The notes under the pieces were generated by a model. That model made no database searches. It was not told the origin of the DNA and saw only the letters and a program-made list of their open reading frames with translations. A stretch of DNA of 52,208 nucleotides, taken from an uncultured Schlesneria sp. Its GTDB lineage: Bacteria; Planctomycetota; Planctomycetia; Planctomycetales; Planctomycetaceae. The stretch is taken from contig CAIQIR010000009.1 in the NCBI GenBank assembly GCA_903871875.1, positions 1-52,208 of the forward strand, given 5' to 3'. The position numbers and the translations under genes were made by a program. Of this stretch, positions 1-9,609 are shown one piece after another (the first letter of the stretch is position 1; the number at the start of each line of letters is the position of its first letter).

Positions 1-798
1 GAGACACAAATCGAGCAGATAACATTCCACGGGATAGAATCGTTCGCGTGCTTCGAGCAACATTTCGAAACAGGCTCGCAGATGCGTTTCGGCCGTTTCG
101 CCGTCTGCGGCGACAGCCGCTTTGGCAGCGGAACGGGCTCGCTGGAAGAACCGGGTTTCATCGATATTGCCGAATTGACGCATCCGGCGAGTCAGCAATT
201 CGACCAGCAACCAGCAGGTCCCCAGCGACAGAAAGTCCGCCACCAGGTCCTCGGCGACGTCACCGCGTAACGAACCGCACTCGGCCGAATCGCAGTCCAC
301 CAAACCAGCGTCTGCCGCTTCCTCTTCCGTTGCATCGCCCGATTCCAGTTCGTCGACCGGGCTGGAATCTGAATCCGTGCCCGAGGCGGCTTCCGCTTCC
401 GAGCTCGGTTCCGGTTCCGGTTCCGGTGAAGTGTCATCGGCTGCGGCAATCGAAGACAAATCGACGTCGACGACCTTCAGAGCGGCGTCGATCATTTCCT
501 GGCGGTCGGACAACCCGGACACCACGATCGCCCCCGCCTGACGAGCATCATCGGCCCAGCCGTGGGGCAGCCAGTCATCGCAGACCGTGGGGATCAGGAT
601 TAACTGACCCCGTCGTGGCAATGGCGGGTCATCGGCGCGATGCCAACGAGGAAATTCCGCTGTCCAAGCCAGCAACAGCGGGTGAAACGCCACGGCAAAC
701 GAGTTCAGCAGGCTGGCCGCCGGCTGATCCGTCTGTTCGGACGGGAAGTCTTCCAGGCTATGACAGGGGATCAGGACAAGAATTTCAGGAGATATCAT
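1..798 (-). CDS. Hypothetical protein, 3' end off the left edge (possibly GH38-like)
   Basis: 266 codons are open on the minus strand with no stop before the window edge, so the C-terminus is missing. The chosen ATG at 798 opens MISPEILVLIPCHSLEDFP; the frame stays open further upstream to about 894, so a TTG near 885 is possible. Residues about 1-120 look globular (motif LPHGWADDARQAGAIVVSG). Residues about 123-166 are an acidic Glu/Asp/Ser/Pro-rich linker, followed by a helical part ending LEARERFYPVECYLLDL. From memory this resembles N-terminal parts of planctomycete proteins annotated as family 38 glycoside hydrolases (alpha-mannosidase type), but no catalytic motif lies in the visible part. 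The reading frame is well supported; the function is a weak guess. Confidence 0.6.
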   Translation of the reverse strand, partial: MISPEILVLIPCHSLEDFPSEQTDQPAASLLNSFAVAFHPLLLAWTAEFPRWHRADDPPLPRRGQLILIPTVCDDWLPHGWADDARQAGAIVVSGLSDRQEMIDAALKVVDVDLSSIAAADDTSPEPEPEPSSEAEAASGTDSDSSPVDELESGDATEEEAADAGLVDCDSAECGSLRGDVAEDLVADFLSLGTCWLLVELLTRRMRQFGNIDETRFFQRARSAAKAAVAADGETAETHLRACFEMLLEARERFYPVECYLLDLCL

Positions 799-1304
799 CG
801 CCGGGAACTTGGCTCGATTCTTGAGGGCTTTTTCGGCTGCGGGACAGTGGAAATAATATCGGAGTGGATTCCCATCAGATAGCAACCGCGGGGATTATCC
901 GACGATGAGTCGACATCCCGATCGTTGACAACGGAATCCGCGCATTTTTCGGGAACTTGAACCGGCGTTTTGTCGTCAAAATCGGTGTCACTTGAAATTT
1001 CGCTTGCTCGTCGGCGTTGCCGGCCGATCTTCTTCTGCTCGACCATTAAACATTATCGCACCGAACCTTTTCTGCTTGTTGACTTTGTCGCAAACCGCAA
1101 GTATCTCTTGAGTTTAGAATTTTTTGAACCATTCGCGGGCCTTGTCGCCGGAATTCCAGGACGGTCGCCTGCCCTCTGGTTTTTCTGTTATATTTCCGAT
1201 TCGTGAAGTCGCTCGATTCCACAAAATCGGCTGCGGAACACTCCGTTTCCGTTTCGTTGGGCCTTGATGTATTCATTGCATCCCACGTGTGAAAGACTGT
1301 AGTC
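799..1304. other. Intergenic region between divergent genes, upstream of pilM
   Basis: About 500 bases between the minus-strand start at 798 and pilM at 1305. No frame has convincing codon use. One promoter-like site faces pilM (1079-1107). The section around 1100-1200 is AT-richer than the flanking genes, as expected of a promoter region. No RNA gene was recognised. Confidence 0.5.
1079..1107 (+). promoter_or_regulatory. Possible sigma-70-type promoter for pilM
   Basis: TTGACT at 1079-1084, a 17-base spacer, then TATCTC at 1102-1107. The -35 box matches 5 of 6 consensus bases and the -10 box is weaker. It faces pilM, whose start is about 200 bases downstream. Based on consensus only; planctomycete promoters are poorly defined. 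Confidence 0.3.
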
Positions 1305-3488
1305 ATGGCAGAAAATAAAGCGGCTTGGGGAATTGAGATTGGTCAAGCCGGCCTGAAAGCCATCAAACTGCGTTATGCGGAAGCCGCCGATCAGGTGATG
1401 GCCGTTGCTTTTGACTATGTCGCGCACCCCAAATTGCTGAATCAACCGGACGCCGTGCCGGACGAACTGATCCGCCAGGCTCTCGATACGTTTTTGTCGC
1501 GCAATCCGATTGGATCGGATTTAGTGGCCATCAGCCTGCCCGGTCAGAACGCATTGGCCAAATTCATCCAATTGCCGCCGGTCGAGCAGAGCAAAGTCGC
1601 GGAAATCGTCAAATACGAAGCCCGCCAACAGATCCCGTTTGCGCTGGAAGAAGTCATCTGGGACTTTCAGGCACTGGGCGGCGGAGTGGAAGAAAGCGGC
1701 TATCTACTGGACGGCGAGGTAGGTCTGTTTGCCATGAAACGCGAACAGGTCCAACATCACCTGCAACCGTTCATCGAAAAGAAAGTCGAAGTCGAGCTGA
1801 TCCAGATCGCTCCGCTGTCTCTGTACAACTTCCTCTGCTACGACCGACTGGGCTATCGAAAGACCAAGCCGCGCGAATCGAGCGAAGATTATTCGGTCGT
1901 GGTCGACATGGGCTCGGATGCCACGACGTTGATTGTCACCAACGGCAAGAAAATCTGGATTCGCAATATGCCGGTCGGGGGGAACCACTTCACCCGGGCC
2001 CTGACCAAGGACATGAAGCTGACGTTCGCCAAGGCCGAACACCTGAAGTGCAACGCCACCAAATCGCCCGACCCGCGCGCTGTGTTTCAGGCCCTGCGTC
2101 CGGTTTTCAACGACTATGTCGCGGAAATCCAACGCTCGATCGGATTTTTCTCGAGCGTTAATCGCAACGCCAAGATTTCGCGACTGGTCGGCGTGGGCAA
2201 TGGTTTTCGTCTGGCCGGTTTGCAGAAATTCCTGCAGCAGAATCTGCAATACGATGTCGAACGTGTCGACACATTCCAGTCTCTGGTCGGCGACAGCGTG
2301 TTGAACGCACCGCTATTCCAGGAAAACCTGCTGACGTTCTGCGTGCCGTACGGCCTGGCGCTGCAATGCCTGAAACTGACCGACATTCATACGACTCTGT
2401 TGCCGCCCGAAATTGCCACCGAACGCAAGATCCGTCGGAAGAAGCCGTGGGCTGTTGCCACTGCGGCCACGGTGCTGCTGGGTCTGGCCACGTCAGCCGC
2501 CGGATTCGGCAACGCGCTCAGTTCGGTCAGTAAATCGCGATTCGGAGAAGCGGAAGACAAAGCCACGGGGATCGCCAAGACCGCCGCAGACCTGAAAGCC
2601 AACTACAAAAAAGCTCAGGACAAGAACAAGGATCTGCAAGACTCGGGCAAGAATCTGGTGAAGTTGCTGGACACGCGCGAGTATTGGTTGGAAGTCTACA
2701 AAGCGATCGACGACTGCCTGCCACGCGACGTCGACAACAATCGCGACCTGCAAAATCTGGCCAAGATGGATCGCATTTCGATTCGCAGCATCACGACCCA
2801 GAAATACGACGATCTGGCCACGTGGTTCAACGACAAATCGATGGAGAAAAAAGCCAAAGACTACATGCGAGAAGACAAAGAGGTGATGGGCGAATCGAAA
2901 GATGATCCGACAAAGAAAGCCGCCACACCACCGCCACCTCCGCCCAAGTCCGATTCGGGCACGGCCTCGCTTGAGATTAACGACCGCAGCACGGTTCCCG
3001 CAGGCCCGGGTTATGTCTTCATTCTACATGGTCTGCACTATCACCATGAAGAAGGCAAGCAATTCTTGAAACGACGGGGCGTCGAATACGTGAACACGAT
3101 GTTCCTCAAGAACCTGCAAGACTGGACCGTCAAAGTCAAAAGCGATTCGGGCGGCGAGCCCAAAGAGACGCCTGTCCGGCTACTTGGCATCACGCACGCG
3201 ACCATTCTGGATGCCACACCGGAAGAAGAAATGATGTTCAGTCCGTCGTCACCGGATAAGAAGCCGGGCGCCGCGCGGCCACCCGGTGCACCGGCCGCTT
3301 TCGGGCGACCTCCAGCCGGCGGTGGGGCAGCGACACGACCACAGAGTAAAGATGACGACGCGCCGGTCAAGCTTTATCGCACCTCGTTCCGGGTCGCGTT
3401 TGCCTGGAAACCGACCCCTGTGGAAGACCGAAAAGTTTTGCCGTCGGCCAAGACTTCACCGGACACCAAGGAAACGGCTGCGAAATAA
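1305..3488 (+). CDS. pilM: Type IV pilus assembly protein PilM with long C-terminal extension
   Basis: 727 residues. Residues about 1-365 form the actin-like ATPase of PilM: opening motif WGIEIGQAGLKAIKLRYAEA, the typical FIQLPPVEQSKVAEIVKYEA stretch, and a second nucleotide-binding loop VVDMGSDATTLIV. PilM normally sits on the cytoplasmic face of the inner membrane, linking the PilB motor to PilN/PilO. This protein is about twice the usual length (near 350). After the ATPase there is one membrane segment (about 377-400, WAVATAATVLLGLATSAAG), a Lys-rich coiled coil, a Pro-rich linker (about 545-555) and a second domain. That layout suggests PilM and PilN roles joined in one chain (inference). 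Two more single-pass membrane proteins follow on the same strand, 72 and 73 bases apart, so an operon is likely. Confidence 0.88.
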   Translation: MAENKAAWGIEIGQAGLKAIKLRYAEAADQVMAVAFDYVAHPKLLNQPDAVPDELIRQALDTFLSRNPIGSDLVAISLPGQNALAKFIQLPPVEQSKVAEIVKYEARQQIPFALEEVIWDFQALGGGVEESGYLLDGEVGLFAMKREQVQHHLQPFIEKKVEVELIQIAPLSLYNFLCYDRLGYRKTKPRESSEDYSVVVDMGSDATTLIVTNGKKIWIRNMPVGGNHFTRALTKDMKLTFAKAEHLKCNATKSPDPRAVFQALRPVFNDYVAEIQRSIGFFSSVNRNAKISRLVGVGNGFRLAGLQKFLQQNLQYDVERVDTFQSLVGDSVLNAPLFQENLLTFCVPYGLALQCLKLTDIHTTLLPPEIATERKIRRKKPWAVATAATVLLGLATSAAGFGNALSSVSKSRFGEAEDKATGIAKTAADLKANYKKAQDKNKDLQDSGKNLVKLLDTREYWLEVYKAIDDCLPRDVDNNRDLQNLAKMDRISIRSITTQKYDDLATWFNDKSMEKKAKDYMREDKEVMGESKDDPTKKAATPPPPPPKSDSGTASLEINDRSTVPAGPGYVFILHGLHYHHEEGKQFLKRRGVEYVNTMFLKNLQDWTVKVKSDSGGEPKETPVRLLGITHATILDATPEEEMMFSPSSPDKKPGAARPPGAPAAFGRPPAGGGAATRPQSKDDDAPVKLYRTSFRVAFAWKPTPVEDRKVLPSAKTSPDTKETAAK

Positions 3489-3560
3489 TGGCAGCGTGAT
3501 CGGCCTGTGGCCTGGACCTGATGATTCATACGACCTTTTGCTGGCATTGAAGGAAAAATC

Positions 3561-5207
3561 ATGGAACGCCTCCAACCAATCCTAAAACAGAAGTTTTGGA
3601 TTCTTTTGGGCGTCGCCATTCTGATGACGCTGATCGGCTGGTGGATGGCCACATCAACCATGCTCAAAGCGATCACCGAACGAACGGCGGAAATCAACAA
3701 GTCTTTCGAAAAAGTTCCCAAGGGCACGATTCCCAACGAGCTGTGGGCCAAGAAACTTAATGACCTCAATACCAGCCAGGAAAAGGCGATTGCGACCACT
3801 CAAGCCGTGCTCTGGCAGAAGCAATTGGCCAAGATGATGGTCTGGCCGGATGGGGTGGAAGTCCAGAATGGCTACTGGGGAAAGCTTTCGAACGAAAGCC
3901 GCGAACAATTCCGAATTTCGTATGCCAAAGAAGTCCAACACGTCTGGAAGACCTTGCGGCCGCTGGATCCCGAGGAAAACGACGACACCGGCATCGTGAA
4001 TTATCCGTTTGTGAACATGTACTCTGTACTCAAACGACAGCCCTGGAGAGGAATCGGTGTCGACTCGGACGCGTTGTGGGAAGTTCGAGAAGATCTTTGG
4101 CTGCTCGAAAGACTGTTCCAGTCGATCACGGCCGTGAACGGGGGATCTGATTCCAATCGAAACGACGCCTACATTCATCAAATCGATCGCCTGGAACTGC
4201 GGGGCGGCGGAGCGGCTCCCGCGAAGGCAGCAGCAGCCAAGAAACCGGCCGCGACCAACGCACCGGCGGTCGCTCCGATGATCGTGCCTGAGGTGGTGGG
4301 CGGAGGAACGGGCGGACCATTGCCAGTGATCTCGGCGGAATTCGATCCCGTCGAAGAATTTGGCGACGATGGCAGCTCTGCAACCGGTGGCGGTGGTGCC
4401 ACAGGCCCTTTAGGGCGTGGCCCCGGTAAAGAAGCTGCGGCCCCCAAGCCGATCAGCCGCTACATCGAGAAAACGAAAGACGAGAAAAAGCCGTTCAAAT
4501 TGCGCGGCTTCTATCTCTCGTTGAAAATGGACCACACCCGGATCCCCGCCTTGATTTCCGAGCTCACCTCGCTCGAAGGATCGGTTTTGCCGGTGGAAGT
4601 CCTTCGCGTCCAGATGTCTCGCCTGCATGAAGACGTTCCCTCGGGTGCAGCCCCTGGAGCTCCCGTTGCCAATCAGGTCGCGGCAGGCGGAGGAGGAGGC
4701 GGAGGTAGTGGCATGGGCAGCCGAGGCGGCCGAGGAAAGAAGGACCGAGGAGAAATTGACGAGGACGTCGGTGGCCGTGCCTTCATCCCAGCGAACACCA
4801 ATGCCATCAAGGGCGCCGATAACATTCCTCGAAATGCCAAAGCCACCCTGGAGAAGGCGCTCAACGATCCGATTATGGCCCAAGTGACGATTTGTGGCGT
4901 GTTCATCCTTTATCAGAAGCCCGACCCGGCGATGGTGTCGATTGCCGAACCCACTCCGACCGCGACGCCGACTTCGACACCAGCCTCGCCCCCGACCGCT
5001 GCCGCAAATCCCTCCACCTCCACTGCGGAGGAAGCCAACGCGGCCGAAACCGCGAGCACTACTGACGAACAACCAGCCGCCGAGGGCGAAGATCAGCCCG
5101 CTACGACAACGACGGATGCCGAGATGCCCGGTGAATCCGAGCCCAGTAATACGGGGCCACCCGATGATTCACCGACCAAACCCGAGAACGAAGAGAAATC
5201 GCCATAG
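3561..5207 (+). CDS. Single-pass membrane protein of the pilM cluster (PilN/PilO position)
   Basis: 548 residues; the ATG is preceded by AAGGA at good spacing. One N-terminal membrane segment (about 11-29, FWILLGVAILMTLIGWW) is followed by a presumed periplasmic helical domain, an Ala/Pro/Gly linker (about 215-300), a second folded section (about 310-360, FKLRGFYLSLKMDHTRIP), another Gly-rich linker, and a Thr/Ala/Pro/Glu-rich C-terminal tail of roughly 90 residues. I do not recognise the sequence as a named family. Position right after pilM and the topology match PilN/PilO-type alignment proteins of type IV pili or GspL/GspM of type II secretion. This is assigned from context only. Confidence 0.72.
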   Translation: MERLQPILKQKFWILLGVAILMTLIGWWMATSTMLKAITERTAEINKSFEKVPKGTIPNELWAKKLNDLNTSQEKAIATTQAVLWQKQLAKMMVWPDGVEVQNGYWGKLSNESREQFRISYAKEVQHVWKTLRPLDPEENDDTGIVNYPFVNMYSVLKRQPWRGIGVDSDALWEVREDLWLLERLFQSITAVNGGSDSNRNDAYIHQIDRLELRGGGAAPAKAAAAKKPAATNAPAVAPMIVPEVVGGGTGGPLPVISAEFDPVEEFGDDGSSATGGGGATGPLGRGPGKEAAAPKPISRYIEKTKDEKKPFKLRGFYLSLKMDHTRIPALISELTSLEGSVLPVEVLRVQMSRLHEDVPSGAAPGAPVANQVAAGGGGGGGSGMGSRGGRGKKDRGEIDEDVGGRAFIPANTNAIKGADNIPRNAKATLEKALNDPIMAQVTICGVFILYQKPDPAMVSIAEPTPTATPTSTPASPPTAAANPSTSTAEEANAAETASTTDEQPAAEGEDQPATTTTDAEMPGESEPSNTGPPDDSPTKPENEEKSP

Positions 5208-5280
5208 CTTGATGCTGTGGAATGATTCCAAAATCTGATTTTGAATTTCTCCGACGCCGGAAAGACGAAGGACGTCAGTC

Positions 5281-7356
5281 GTGAAAAAGCTGAATATCAA
5301 AGCCCTGCTTGCTAACCATGTCGAAAAAATGGCCTTTGCATTTTTCGCTTTGATCGTGCTATTGGTGCTCGCGAAAACGACCTGGGAGCGTTACGCCAAA
5401 GCGCCGGACGATCTGCTGCGAGAAATTGAAAAGGTGAAGACGGCCATCGAGTCGGTGCAAAACGTCTGGGCCGACGAAAAATCCTATAAGGTCGTCGATT
5501 ACAACGACAAAGCCCGACAGATCTTCTCGCCCATCTCGGTCAGCTACTACGAATTTTCGACGCAACTCTTTTTCCCTCTCTATCGGAAGGACGAGCCGCG
5601 GCGAGAACCGAATTACGAACCGGTTCAGGAACTGATTGCCAAAGCGAGCCTGGTGTCACTCAGCATGCAGCTGGAAGTCGAGCCTGAGAAGAAGCCCGAA
5701 GATGCCAAGGCGACCATGGACGACGACGCGACCGAAGCCGACAACGGTGAGTTTGGTGATCGCAAGAGTGCCACCGCGAAACCGGCGGGCGCGGCAACGG
5801 CGGCGACCGCCATGTCCCCAGCTGGCGGTCTCGGAGGAATTTCACTCGGCGGTGGCCGGAAAAGCAAAAAGGACAGAAGGAGAGAGGAAGAATCAGACTT
5901 CATGGGTCCCTCGGGAACCAGCGGGGCCGGCCCCACGAAGAAAAGTGCCGCCGTCACGTCTCGCGGCGTTCGTGTGATTGCCGTGCGAGGCGTCTTCCCG
6001 TTGCAACAGCAGATCGATGATTTTAAAAAAGCCCTGCACGTTTCAGCGTCTGAGGCAGCAAACCTCGTGGAAATCACCGACTTCGTGCTGGAGCGACAAG
6101 TCGCCGTTCAAGGGGACGATCCCTGGAAGAACAGCGTGTGGGAAACGGTCAACATCGAGAGTGCGCTGGACATGTTGCAAGAGATCTCGGACTTCGATCC
6201 CGAAGATCCCGTTCCGTTCCCGATGAAAGATGCCGTCATCACCATGAACCTTCCGCTCCGATTAATCGGCTTCTGGCACGAAAGTGCCACGCATCCGCGA
6301 CTGAAGAATGACGAACTGAAATCGGAAGATATGGAGAAGGAAAACAACCTGTTGGAAACGCTCGACGCCACGGCCGAAGAAGCCAATGTGGTGGAAGCCC
6401 CCAAACCGCGACGCCGGGGCCTGGCATCCGTGCAGCCCGACATGAAGGCGCTGGCCAAACAGGTCCGCGGCAATTCGACGGCCAACGAGAAAATGAAAGT
6501 CAGGTTCGGCCAAATGGGCGGCGCGGGCGCACGCGGTGGTGAAGACGTCGATCGGCTGATTGCCCACACAAAATATCTGCTGTTTCGCTATTTCGATTTC
6601 GATGTGCAATCGGGCTATGCCTATCGCTATCGAGCTCGCTTGAAGCTGCGCAACCCAAATTTCGAAACGACGCCCGAACAGATCGCGGGGGCCGATCCGG
6701 AAATTGCCAAGGGAGAAGAACGAGAAACCACTTGGAGTAACGTCTCCAATGCCGAAGTGGTCGATCACACGACCAACTATTTCTTGAGAGATGTCGAACG
6801 AGATCCTTATCGCGAAGAGAAGGTTCGATCCAACAGTTCCAAACCGGTGGCCCGGTTGGCCATGTATGATTGGGACACCAAACTCGGCACCGTGATTTAC
6901 GATATGCTGAATATGATGGTCCTGGGAGGATTCATTGGCGATTCCAAAGACTTTAAAGACGTCAAACGCGAGACGGAAATCTTCGACCCCGTCCAGGGAA
7001 CAAAGACCAAGAAGAAAGATCATCGCTTCTCGTCACTGGATGTACTCCTGGATGTCGAGACCGACGCCGAGGTGGTGCCCGATCAGCATCCCGATTTGAA
7101 GATGCCATTCCAGAAGTCACGCCACATCGGTCTGCTCGAAGAAGCACTCGTCGCCACGTCGCTGGGCGAACTGAAAACTCTTGATCCGGTGAGTGAACAG
7201 TCTGATGAAAAGTACTGGGACAACCGGATGAAGAACGAACGCAAGTCGGCGAAGGAAGTCGCGGCAACCGACGAGAAAAAAGCTCCGTCAGCAACCCGCA
7301 AACGAATGCGTGGACGGGGTCGGCGTGGTGGTGGAGGTGGTGGCCGAGGACGATAG
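5281..7356 (+). CDS. Single-pass membrane protein, third gene of the pilM cluster
   Basis: 691 residues. The GTG start at 5281 has AAGGA eight bases upstream. A membrane segment lies at about 17-32 (MAFAFFALIVLLVLA), leaving a large presumed periplasmic part. Low-complexity linkers (about 160-220; Ala/Thr/Gly, then Lys/Arg/Glu) separate predicted folded parts; one holds FDFDVQSGYAYRYRARLKLR, a beta-rich pattern. The extreme C-terminus is an RGG-type tail (GRGRRGGGGGGRGR). No named family was recognised. It is probably co-transcribed with pilM and the gene before it, and probably part of the same pilus or secretion assembly platform, by position. It ends at a hairpin shared with convergent hisS. 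Confidence 0.7.
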   Translation: MKKLNIKALLANHVEKMAFAFFALIVLLVLAKTTWERYAKAPDDLLREIEKVKTAIESVQNVWADEKSYKVVDYNDKARQIFSPISVSYYEFSTQLFFPLYRKDEPRREPNYEPVQELIAKASLVSLSMQLEVEPEKKPEDAKATMDDDATEADNGEFGDRKSATAKPAGAATAATAMSPAGGLGGISLGGGRKSKKDRRREEESDFMGPSGTSGAGPTKKSAAVTSRGVRVIAVRGVFPLQQQIDDFKKALHVSASEAANLVEITDFVLERQVAVQGDDPWKNSVWETVNIESALDMLQEISDFDPEDPVPFPMKDAVITMNLPLRLIGFWHESATHPRLKNDELKSEDMEKENNLLETLDATAEEANVVEAPKPRRRGLASVQPDMKALAKQVRGNSTANEKMKVRFGQMGGAGARGGEDVDRLIAHTKYLLFRYFDFDVQSGYAYRYRARLKLRNPNFETTPEQIAGADPEIAKGEERETTWSNVSNAEVVDHTTNYFLRDVERDPYREEKVRSNSSKPVARLAMYDWDTKLGTVIYDMLNMMVLGGFIGDSKDFKDVKRETEIFDPVQGTKTKKKDHRFSSLDVLLDVETDAEVVPDQHPDLKMPFQKSRHIGLLEEALVATSLGELKTLDPVSEQSDEKYWDNRMKNERKSAKEVAATDEKKAPSATRKRMRGRGRRGGGGGGRGR

Positions 7357-7369
7357 GCCGGCGACACCA

Positions 7370-7391
7370 AGGGAAGGAAAATTCCTTCCCT
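7370..7391. terminator. Bidirectional hairpin between convergent genes
   Basis: AGGGAAGGAA (7370-7379) and TTCCTTCCCT (7382-7391) form a perfect 10-bp inverted repeat around a 2-base centre, between the end of the pilM cluster and the end of hisS. The flanking T-run is short, so its strength as an intrinsic terminator is uncertain. Confidence 0.55.
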
Positions 7392-7396
7392 GTCTT

Positions 7397-8725
7397 TCAA
7401 CTGACCGTCAGTAGCTTCCGCAAGGTCTCGATCACTTCGCCTTCAGGGACGGTTGTTGACGTTCCTTCCTTGAGATTCTTCACCTGCCACACGCCACGGG
7501 CGAATTCGTCCGAGCCGGCGATCAGGGCGATGCGAAAGCCTTTGCGGTCGGCGTACTGCAATTGTTTGCCAAGTTTTTTCGCGTCGGGATAGACCTCGAC
7601 ATTGATGCCCGCGGCACGCAGCAATCGACCCACACGTAGATAGTCACCCAGTCGATCGGCATCGAACTGCGTGATCAGGACCGGCGCCGGTGTCGCTTCG
7701 GTCCCCAGCAACTTCAACTCTTCCATCGCGGCCAGCAACCGATCCAGCCCCAGACTGGCCCCGACGCCGGGCAGTCGTTCTTTGGTGAACAGTCCAGCAA
7801 GATTGTCATAACGTCCACCGGAGCAAATGCTGCCGATCGTCGGCAGATCGGTCAGGAACGTTTCATAGATCGTCCCGGTGTAGTAATCGAGCCCACGCGC
7901 GATCGACACATCCAGTTCAATTCGCTCGCTGGGGATTCCGGCCGTCGCCGCGGCGGCGAAAAGCTGGCGCAAGCGGGACACCCCCAGTGCCACGCGTTCA
8001 TTCCCCGCGAATGTGGCCTCAAGAGACGCGAGATCTGTCTGGGGGCCCATGGTCGTGAGGAGTTGCTGCGCCTGCTCACGCGTGGTGCCCACTCGTTCGA
8101 CCAATTCCCCAATCACAGCATCGGCACCGATCTTCGGCAATTTGTCGATCGCACGTAAGACACCCACCGTCTGATCGGCCAGCCCCAACGCTTCCAGCAC
8201 ACCGTTCAGGATCAACCGATTATTGACACGAATCGTAAATCGCTCGAAGCCCAGCGCCACCAGCAAATCGTGAATGACCAGCAACGTTTCGATATCGGCG
8301 GCGTTTGATTCCGTTCCGATGGTGTCGAAATCGCATTGGACGAATTCGCGATACCGACCGCGTTGCGTGTTCTCACCCCGCCAGACCGGTGCGATGTGAT
8401 AGCGTTTAAACGGCGTGCCCAATACGGCCGAATGCTGAGCGGTAAATCGAGCCAGCGGCACCGTCAGATCGAATCGCATGGCGACATCGCGATCGCCCCC
8501 ATCCTTGAACCGGAACAATTGTTTGTCCGATTCGTCCCCGCCCTTGCCTGTCAGAATCTCGGCATATTCGAGCGCCGGAGTATCGATCGGGCTGAACCCG
8601 TAACTGCGAAAGACCCGCCGGGCCGTCTCCATCAGCCGCTCGCGCACCAGCATCACATCCGGCAAAAAGTCGCGGAAACCTCGCAGCGTCCTCGGTTCGA
8701 TCAAGTTGGACAAGATAAATTCCAT
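7397..8725 (-). CDS. hisS: Histidine--tRNA ligase
   Basis: 442 residues from the ATG at 8725 (MEFILSNLIEPRTLRGFRDF). The frame continues upstream, but this start gives the usual family length and N-terminus. It charges tRNA-His with histidine in the cytosol. Class II motifs are visible: TPALEYAEIL in the N-terminal region, motif 2 as RYREFVQCDFDTIG, the histidine-binding peptide LDYYTGTIYE, and a C-terminal anticodon-binding domain from about residue 345 on. All expected parts are present. It converges on the pilM cluster and follows a cysteine-cluster gene on the same strand about 105 bases upstream. Confidence 0.95.
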   Translation of the reverse strand: MEFILSNLIEPRTLRGFRDFLPDVMLVRERLMETARRVFRSYGFSPIDTPALEYAEILTGKGGDESDKQLFRFKDGGDRDVAMRFDLTVPLARFTAQHSAVLGTPFKRYHIAPVWRGENTQRGRYREFVQCDFDTIGTESNAADIETLLVIHDLLVALGFERFTIRVNNRLILNGVLEALGLADQTVGVLRAIDKLPKIGADAVIGELVERVGTTREQAQQLLTTMGPQTDLASLEATFAGNERVALGVSRLRQLFAAAATAGIPSERIELDVSIARGLDYYTGTIYETFLTDLPTIGSICSGGRYDNLAGLFTKERLPGVGASLGLDRLLAAMEELKLLGTEATPAPVLITQFDADRLGDYLRVGRLLRAAGINVEVYPDAKKLGKQLQYADRKGFRIALIAGSDEFARGVWQVKNLKEGTSTTVPEGEVIETLRKLLTVS

Positions 8726-8830
8726 GGCAGGACAGAGACATTGTTCAATCGTCGGCCTTCCCACTCCCCTGTGACGAACAAAGGGGCTGGGAAAACAGGA
8801 CGCAGATTCGTTTCCACGGCGCGGCAACAG

Positions 8831-9271
8831 CTAACTGAGAAGCGGAAGCGTCGGCAGGTTCGGTGCACCGGCCTTTTTGCGGGGCTGCGGTTTAGGAGGC
8901 AAAACCGCTTCCGCATATTCCCAGAGCTGATCTTGAGATTCGAAATATTTGTCGTAGCAGCTGTCGTTATCGTATTCACAATTGTCCGTTGAATACGTGC
9001 GGCAGATTTGGGGCCGCGTCAGGTAAATGCCGCAACGATTGTCTTCGAGCAGATTCTCGCAGTCGCCAAAGACCAGCAAGTACCAGGTGTTGTCATCGAC
9101 GAAGACCGCCGACCGACCATGCATGACATACCAGCGCATATGGTCAAAGTCTTGCCACGTCGTGGGCGTTTCGATGGGCAGCGCAAAGTAGCGACAACAG
9201 CGTGCCGAGCAGTAGCTACACAGGACTTCACCCGGCTTCAGATCGGAACGACGAACTTTCACTTTCGACAT
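8831..9271 (-). CDS. YkgJ-type cysteine-cluster protein
   Basis: 146 residues from the ATG at 9271 (MSKVKVRRSDLKPGE), chosen because GAGG lies 8 bases upstream; two in-frame ATGs at 9277 and 9292 have worse spacing. The N-terminus carries the cysteine cluster of the YkgJ/FliB family (CSYCSARCCRYFALP), and later cysteines follow in CENLLEDNRCGIY, RPQICRTYSTDNCEYDNDSC. Such proteins are thought to bind a metal ion or iron-sulfur centre; some members are annotated as flagellin lysine methylases, but the function of most is unknown. The C-terminus is Pro/Lys-rich. It may share a transcript with hisS. Confidence 0.85.
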   Translation of the reverse strand: MSKVKVRRSDLKPGEVLCSYCSARCCRYFALPIETPTTWQDFDHMRWYVMHGRSAVFVDDNTWYLLVFGDCENLLEDNRCGIYLTRPQICRTYSTDNCEYDNDSCYDKYFESQDQLWEYAEAVLPPKPQPRKKAGAPNLPTLPLLS

Positions 9272-9609
9272 GACCATTTCCTCAAACTTCAATCAGTCCA
9301 GCGTAGAGTGTAACCGTTGCCCGCCCCGCATGGTATCGACCGATTTTTCACGACGACAGCGTCCGCTGGCAACGACCGTTCGGCTGCCTTGGCACCGCGG
9401 TTTGCACCGGCAAATGTTCCTCGGAATGATCCCTTGAATCGACGGACTTTGGCAAAAAAACTCGGCGGGATAACTCGCATCAAACGAAGTCGATTTGTAG
9501 CATTCATTATTGGAATGTTCCGTTGCGATGAATCGTTCGTGCCGTAAACGATGCGGGCGCAAATTCTGCGACAGACAGGAATCAAGCTTCTTTTTGGAAA
9601 GAGATTTCA
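9272..9609. other. Intergenic region between divergent genes
   Basis: About 340 bases separating the cysteine-cluster gene (minus) from the Gfo/Idh/MocA gene (plus). It must hold both promoters. I see no frame with coding character, no RNA gene and no consensus promoter strong enough to list. Confidence 0.4.

Noticed and set aside
795-1046. Minus-strand frame of 83 codons before pilM
   Set aside because: Ser/Asp-rich, no ribosome-binding site, and it overlaps the start of the better-supported gene at 798.
1704-2249. 181-codon minus-strand frame inside pilM
   Set aside because: Antisense shadow of clear PilM coding sequence, no Shine-Dalgarno site.
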